A stretch of DNA of 5,682 bases from NCBI GenBank assembly GCA_903970565.1, contig CAJCJE010000335.1:1-5682 (forward strand), written 5' to 3'. This DNA is from Candidatus Melainabacteria bacterium (GTDB lineage Bacteria > Actinomycetota > Actinomycetes > Mycobacteriales > Pseudonocardiaceae). Shown here piece after piece: positions 5,162 to 5,682 of the stretch (position 1 is the stretch's first letter; the number at the start of each line of letters is the position of its first letter). The translations under genes and the position numbers were made by a program. The notes below the pieces were generated by a model. That model was not told the DNA's origin. It did not search any database and saw only the letters and a program-made list of their open reading frames with translations.

Positions 5162-5680
5162 ATGGCTCACATCGAACATCAGGTGCACATTTCCGCGACG
5201 GTCGATCAGGTGTTCGAGGCGTTCACCAGGTATGCGGAGTACCCGGACTTCATGAAGTCGGTGGATCAGGTCCTGGTCGACGACACGGAACCGGACCTCC
5301 TGCACTGGCACCTGTCGATCGCCACGGTTCCGCGCATCGTCGTGACGCGCGTGCGCGCCGATCGGGCGGCGCAGCGGGTGGAATGGCGCAGCGAGAAGGG
5401 CATCGAGAACTACGGGACCGTGACACTGCGCACTCTGGACGACGGGTCCACCGAGCTGTCGATGGTCGCGGACTACGAGCCGGAGGGATTTCTCGAATCC
5501 GTCGGCGCCGAACTCGGCCTGATCTCCCAGCGGATCGAGGGCGATCTCGGCCGGTTCGCCACCTACGTCGAATCAGCGGGCGATCAGGCGGAGGGCAGGA
5601 GCCCCGTGACCGAGGTGCTCGGTAGCGGGGCCACTCCGTCCAACCGGCTCACCGAACGGCTGACTCCCGGCGACTCGTGA
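5162..5680 (+). CDS. SRPBCC/START-domain protein, coenzyme Q-binding (COQ10/cyclase-like) family
   Basis: The product has 172 residues. Residues 1-138 follow the SRPBCC helix-grip pattern. VHISATVDQVFEAFTRYAEYPDFMKSV-type sequence (8-34) forms the first strand and two helices. Then come WHLSIA (49-54), VEWRSEKGIENYGTVTL (73-89), an edge strand DGSTELSMVADYEPEG (94-109), and the long C-terminal helix ending in LGRFATYVES (129-138). Proteins of this type hold a hydrophobic ligand in a cavity; relatives include polyketide cyclases and COQ10, but the ligand cannot be predicted. A polar, probably disordered tail (139-172) extends past the domain. The ATG at 5162-5164 has GGAAGGA seven bases upstream, a strong ribosome site that fixes the start. 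It follows the whiB gene by 112 bp. No signal peptide or membrane segment is seen, so it is cytoplasmic. The stop codon lies two bases before the window end, so the gene is complete. Confidence 0.9.
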   Translation: MAHIEHQVHISATVDQVFEAFTRYAEYPDFMKSVDQVLVDDTEPDLLHWHLSIATVPRIVVTRVRADRAAQRVEWRSEKGIENYGTVTLRTLDDGSTELSMVADYEPEGFLESVGAELGLISQRIEGDLGRFATYVESAGDQAEGRSPVTEVLGSGATPSNRLTERLTPGDS

Positions 5681-5682
5681 TC

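Overview
The window is high-GC DNA from an actinomycete. The evidence is the strong G/C preference at third codon positions, a WhiB-family regulator (a family restricted to actinobacteria and their phages), an LCP cell-wall protein with a long proline-rich cytoplasmic N-terminus, and a gene whose transcript appears to be leaderless. A streptomycete or a related filamentous genus fits best, but nothing here fixes the genus.

Layout. Left block, minus strand: the 5' part of an LCP (LytR-CpsA-Psr) gene (1-289) lies downstream of a complete secreted GH128-type glycoside hydrolase gene (442-1272). Next is a non-coding stretch (1273-1641) that ends in a fragment of the 3' end of a tRNA gene, probably tRNA-Arg. 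The fragment carries a 17-bp tandem duplication, and the geometry is that of an old attachment site. Middle block, also minus strand and read from right to left: a fumarase/aspartase-superfamily lyase resembling 3-carboxymuconate cycloisomerase (PcaB; 2973-4397), a short-chain dehydrogenase/reductase (SDR; 2197-2931) and a MarR-type regulator (1642-2097). Right block, plus strand: a WhiB3/WhiD-like iron-sulphur regulator (4738-5049) and a SRPBCC/START 'coenzyme Q-binding' protein (5162-5680). The 340-bp gap 4398-4737 is the divergent control region between the lyase and whiB.

The most interesting structure is the control region of the SDR gene (2916-2967). It is a sharp AT-rich patch squeezed between the lyase stop codon and the SDR. 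It contains a near-consensus promoter whose predicted start point is the A of the SDR ATG, so the mRNA should be leaderless. A perfect 10-bp inverted repeat encloses both the -10 box and the start codon, as expected for a repressor operator. The MarR gene lies 99 bp downstream in the same direction, so the simplest model is an SDR-MarR pair that represses itself and is induced by a small ligand. The SDR also has a TTA leucine codon at position 6, which in streptomycetes would make its translation depend on the bldA tRNA.

If the tRNA fragment is a true attachment scar, its orientation puts the native chromosome on the LCP/GH128 side and a former island on the MarR/SDR side. No integrase or transposase is visible here, so this remains inference. 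No CRISPR array, rRNA or intact tRNA was seen.
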